NCBI RefSeq assembly: GCF_024763615.1
Contig: NC_077222.1
Coordinates: 84,754,001-84,818,000, forward strand
Length of the DNA: 64,000 nt
From: Phlebotomus papatasi
Taxonomy: Eukaryota > Arthropoda > Insecta > Diptera > Psychodidae
Reading direction: 5' to 3'
Both the position numbers and the translations under genes were made by a program. Below the pieces are notes generated by a model. The model was not told the origin of the DNA and made no database searches. It saw only the letters and a program-made list of their open reading frames with translations. Each line of letters starts with the position of its first letter. The stretch's first letter is position 1. This document shows, piece after piece, positions 59,821 to 64,000 of the stretch.

Positions 59821-62281
59821 ACGTTGCTAAAATGGTATCAAGTACGAGAATTGTACACATTTCATTTCATATACAACCAGTCCAGCCAATTGCAAAAAAA
59901 ACTTTATAATGAAAAACAATTTTTTATAATAATTTCTTTCCTTAAAAATTGAAATATTATTAATGCAATTTTAAATATGTATTATGAGTCAAAAGCAGAG
60001 CATTTCTGACTCAGTGAATGGAAAACACTTTTAAACATAAAATTCATCGTCCTGAAAACTCGTCAAAATGTTTATATGAGACCCTAAGATGCAAATTACG
60101 GGGTCAGTTTCATACACGCAGAGTGTTGGAAACGTATATGACAGGAAGTAGGTAAATGTATTGCAATTAAAAGAGATTGTAAAAAAAATCGCATTCAAAG
60201 GGCAGCATGGCAATATGTAACTCCAAACAAAAATGTTAGAGAACGACGTCTACCTATATGATGTAAAATTATTTTAAATAGCCAGTTAATTAGTGTTGCG
60301 TACTCATGAATTTAATCAACTCGTTTGAACAATTATTTTTTTAAGAAATGGATGGCAATAGATATTGATTCTTTTTACTTTACTCAATTGAATTTATCGG
60401 TATAAAAAGACTAATTAATTAGATTGGGTCAGTGTTTATTAAAACCTAAAAAAAAGTAATAAGCAAACTTTATCAATTTGATTTTTTTTAATTAGTAAAT
60501 TGTAATAATTACATTAATCATTTAAATGTAGAAAAGATTTATGATCGTCAGAAAACAGTTGTGTGCACTGAAGATATGAAGAAAAAAAAAACAAGATAAC
60601 TTCTTCAAGTTCATATAGGAAGCAGAAATATTTAGGAAACGCACTATGAATATTAAATTTATATATAATATTATAGTGCCGAGTTAGTTTTATAATTGAA
60701 CGTTAAATAATTCCTATACATTCCAATTCATTTTTCTACTGAATTTTAAAATATTTATTTAAAAGAATTATTTTCCTATAAAAAAACTATTTTTTGTAGT
60801 TTGGGGATTATTATTAGATACTTATTTTAAGGTAAAGGACCGACGTAACAATTTACCTTACTTAATGCAATAAGCCTTTAAAATATTTTTGGATATTACG
60901 AAATTTTAATTATTATTTGGTTGTATGTTTTCAAAAATTTCAGAAAATAATGAGAAAATTCCATGTTTTTCTTGCAACTTTTTATACCAATTTATAAACA
61001 TTTTTTATTGAAATATATTTATATTTTTAATACGAAAAAAAATATTTTAAATATATTTCAGTTTAAATGTATTTTGATAAAAAAAAATAATCATGAAAAT
61101 TTATTGATTTCATCACCATCAATTACACAAGGAAGATTGAATTGTCTGAAATACAATTTTAAAATTGGAACACCCACCTTATCTCTCTGAAAGATAAGTC
61201 GAAATAATGGCACAAACGACCTTGACCACTTGGTCATCCTAATTATTTATTTGTAATATGATAATATCCGTTACTCAAATTATTATCAACAATTCAAGGT
61301 GTTCATTATAGAATGTATCGTATGGTTAATTAGATTTTTTTTCTTGAGCGACAACTAATTAAATTCAGGTGGGAGGTATTGATACAAAAAAAAACTTTCT
61401 GTTGAACTCATATATCATTTATTCTGTAGAATGAAGGTATAACTTAAAATATATAATTGTCATTACAGTAAAACTCCAGTAGTGGTCAATCTATAATAGT
61501 GTCAAGGGCTATATTCTTGGAATCCAGTGGGAGAATTTATAATCTAATTGACTCCAATAGTATCAAATGTTGTTTTATTATCAAGTGCTTCAATTTTCTA
61601 ATGTGAATTCTAGATGTTATTGCAAGAATGCACTGTGCTCTATGGATTGGCAGATCCTCAAGGTGTAGATTCTTCTGCCTTAATTCATGGCATCTAACGA
61701 TCTAACACATCCCGCAAGCTACCGAAAACAATTGTCCCGATCAGAGGGAGAGATGAAACAAGACGTACTTCTTCGCAAATTAATTTATATTCAGTTAATA
61801 CTTATGAAGATAATTTTAAAAATGCCTTGATACTTAAAGTAGAATAATTGAGTATAGTATTATTTTAATTTACATAGATTTGTTAATTATTTTAACAAAA
61901 TATAATTTATCATATTCTCCCAGACAAATTCTCTGGTGAAATTTTAAGAAAGTAAAGAAGACGGATTTTTATACAGTTCTATGTAGCAGTGCAGTGGCCT
62001 CAATTCTAAGACCAAAATCAAAAAAAAAAATTCAAGACTTTTGTATTCTGAAATCAAAAAATCAAGACCAATATGTCAAATCTGTCAAATATCTTGGAAT
62101 CTTAAAATCCAAAATACAATTACCTGAAGATTACCTCTTAATACAGCCTGATATTAACTTTCATAATTTTTGTAGCGAAATATCAATAAATTAAGGAGGG
62201 AAATTGCGATCTATCTTGGAAATAACCTTTTGTTAATGTAGAAAATCTTGATTTTTAATCTTCAGCTAAAACATTTTAATT
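59821..62281. other. no gene recognised
   Basis: Very AT-rich, especially 60360-61100. No coding or RNA feature supported. Confidence 0.4.
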
Positions 62282-62285
62282 TTAA

Positions 62286-62429
62286 CCCTTTAAGGACGAT
62301 TGAGTCACCGTCACCGGTGACCCAAAAATGAATTTTTTTCTACGGCCATCTAAAATCATGTTTTGCTCTAAAAAGTCAGAAAGTGATGTTTTAAGACCCC
62401 CCATTTTTGACTTTTTCGTCCTTAAAAGG
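62286..62429. mobile_element. TTAA-type MITE, 144 bp
   Basis: Left TTAA-CCCTTTAAGGACGA, right TCGTCCTTAAAAGG-TTAC. Inside TTTTGCTCTAAAAAGTCAGA matches the family copy at 59538. The right TTAA has one substitution. Confidence 0.75.
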
Positions 62430-62433
62430 TTAC

Positions 62434-63954
62434 ACCCTAGGAATGCACAGCTTCAGGATATGAAATCTCAATATTTGAATTATTTTACAATTTGAAATTT
62501 TGATCTTGATTTTAGTTTCAGAGTTAAATCCTATGGTTTTACAAATTGAGGCAAATTAATAACAATTAATTGGCGAAATTCATCCTGCTGCAAAAAATAA
62601 TTTTTAAAAATACAGATTTCCACAAAAGAGACAAAATACAACCTCTTTTATAAAGGTCCTAAAAAATATTTACACTAATAAGGTACATTTAGTAGCTTTG
62701 GAATGGCGCTTTCAAGGATAAAAAATTTGAAGGTATTACAGGAATTAGATCATGAAATATTCAATTTCTTATAACAGAATTGCAAAACATTGGGTCGCTT
62801 TTACCGAGAACTGTACATTTTACTTTAGGATTCAGTCAGAAACTTAGGCAGGCAACCATCCTATCTTAGAAACACTAACGATCGGTGTTCACATTCACTG
62901 AAAGTTTAGGATCAAGGACTAGAGATTTGTTGCATGAATTGCCTTTGCCTGCTCATTTACCGCCAAAGTTTAAGCCCTACTTAGATGTTTTCGAGGATCA
63001 GCCTGGGTTCTGAGACTGATTTAAGTAAAGTTTATCCAGGGGCCCATCAAGCCTAATAAAAAGTAAAATTGTTTTTCATTTTTCCTTGTAAAAGTTTTGC
63101 AGATATTTCACTGCGATTTAAACAAATTTACTCATAGTTCTTGTATTATATCGGCGAACATTATGAAATATGTATTTTTAAATAGTTTTTAATGGACGAT
63201 TTCGAAATATATCAGACTGATAATTCAATTCTCTTTAGGAAAAAACTTGCCAATAGTCTTCACTGCGTCTATGCAAAAACGTATGGAAAAATGAAATGTC
63301 GAGAGGCCCCTGGTTTATCCCAAATTATTGTAAGATAAGTTTAGGGAATCTATGAAGGCGGAAGCCCTTAAGGCAATCACATAGATGAGCACCTTGGTTG
63401 CTAAAGGTTTCTACAGAACCCTTACCATTTCTTCTAACGATCTGCTCCCTACGACGATCCAACATGAACTAAAGCGGTCTTCAAACTAGAGGCTTATCCC
63501 AGTTCCCGAAGATCTTAAAATCCTAAATAAAAACCAATTTTATTGCCTTTTCTGAATTTAATAGGTCATTTTATCCCTAATAATCCAAATCTAAGGTATT
63601 TTTTTCCAAAAAATCTTGATTGTTGAACAATTAGATCAGTTAAGCCATATGGGTAAGTCTTAGGTCTGAACCCCGTATAACTCTAATTACAAACTTCTAT
63701 ATGATACCCCTTCCGAACGGATAACCCACAGGCTAACACTGGTCTTAAATGGCCTATAGGATGACTAGGATCATCGGTTAGAAATCCCTTGCATAAATTT
63801 CCTTCTCCTAATCCTTCGTTACCGAATTTAGCAACCTAAATATTTTCAAGCATCATTTAGAATCTATTTAGGCTTGAAATATCTTTCTCTTAAAATTGCT
63901 TATTTTAATTGATTTTTCCGGACTCCAATATTTTACCAATGAATCCAGTAGTGT
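62434..63954. other. no gene recognised; less AT-rich than its flank
   Basis: From about 62860 the DNA is richer in G and C (CTTTGCCTGCTCATTTACCG, GGGGCCCATCAAGCC). It may be an old transposon body, but I could not find frames or ends. Confidence 0.35.
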
Positions 63955-63956
63955 TA

Positions 63957-64000
63957 CAGTAGACTCTCGCTCAATCGGCTCTTTCTCAATCGGGCAAGAA
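63957..64000 (+). mobile_element. left end of a pogo/Tigger-like element, cut by the window edge
   Basis: CAGTAGACTCTCGCTCAATC preceded by TA, then GGCTCTTTCTCAATCGGGCA. It matches the termini of 36476-36790 in the first 12 bases. Confidence 0.6.

Overview
The window looks like nuclear DNA from a fly-type insect (Diptera). It is AT-rich, the genes have GT-AG introns, the spacers are packed with short inverted-repeat DNA transposons and tRNA-derived repeats, and the main protein matches fly Trithorax from its zinc-finger block to its C-terminus. A nematoceran such as a sand fly or midge is my best guess; I cannot fix the species from sequence alone.

Layout. Three protein genes lie in the same orientation (minus strand). 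(1) 1327-2679: large first coding exon of a FAM114A-family gene that runs off the left edge; its downstream intron holds a G/C-punctuated minisatellite. (2) 2834-3607: complete two-exon gene for a NOL12/Viriato nucleolar protein. (3) 10388-43251: trithorax (trx), the MLL/COMPASS histone H3K4 methyltransferase. Seven coding exons join in phase into 3,223 codons plus stop: N-terminal basic part, Cys-rich zinc domain, PHD1-3, bromodomain-like region, extended PHD, FYRN, Taspase-1 site, FYRC, WIN motif and SET. The start-codon exon was not found. The right-hand 20 kb (43.3-64 kb) has no recognisable gene and is either the 5' intron or the upstream flank of trx.

The trx introns and flanks are a graveyard of transposons, often nested: a 4.28-kb CMC/EnSpm-like element with broken transposase and DUF4806-type genes inside an older MITE; mariner and Tc1 relics; TA-, TTA/TAA-, TTAA- and 8-bp-TSD MITEs; long fold-backs; and three tRNA-promoter-bearing repeats.

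Most unusual: an inverted and tandem rearrangement next to the largest trx exon that has copied the exon start and its splice acceptor; an 81-nt, stop-free intron inside the SET domain; a fold-back carrying a tRNA-like promoter in both arms; and an element whose ends resemble plant Stowaway MITEs.
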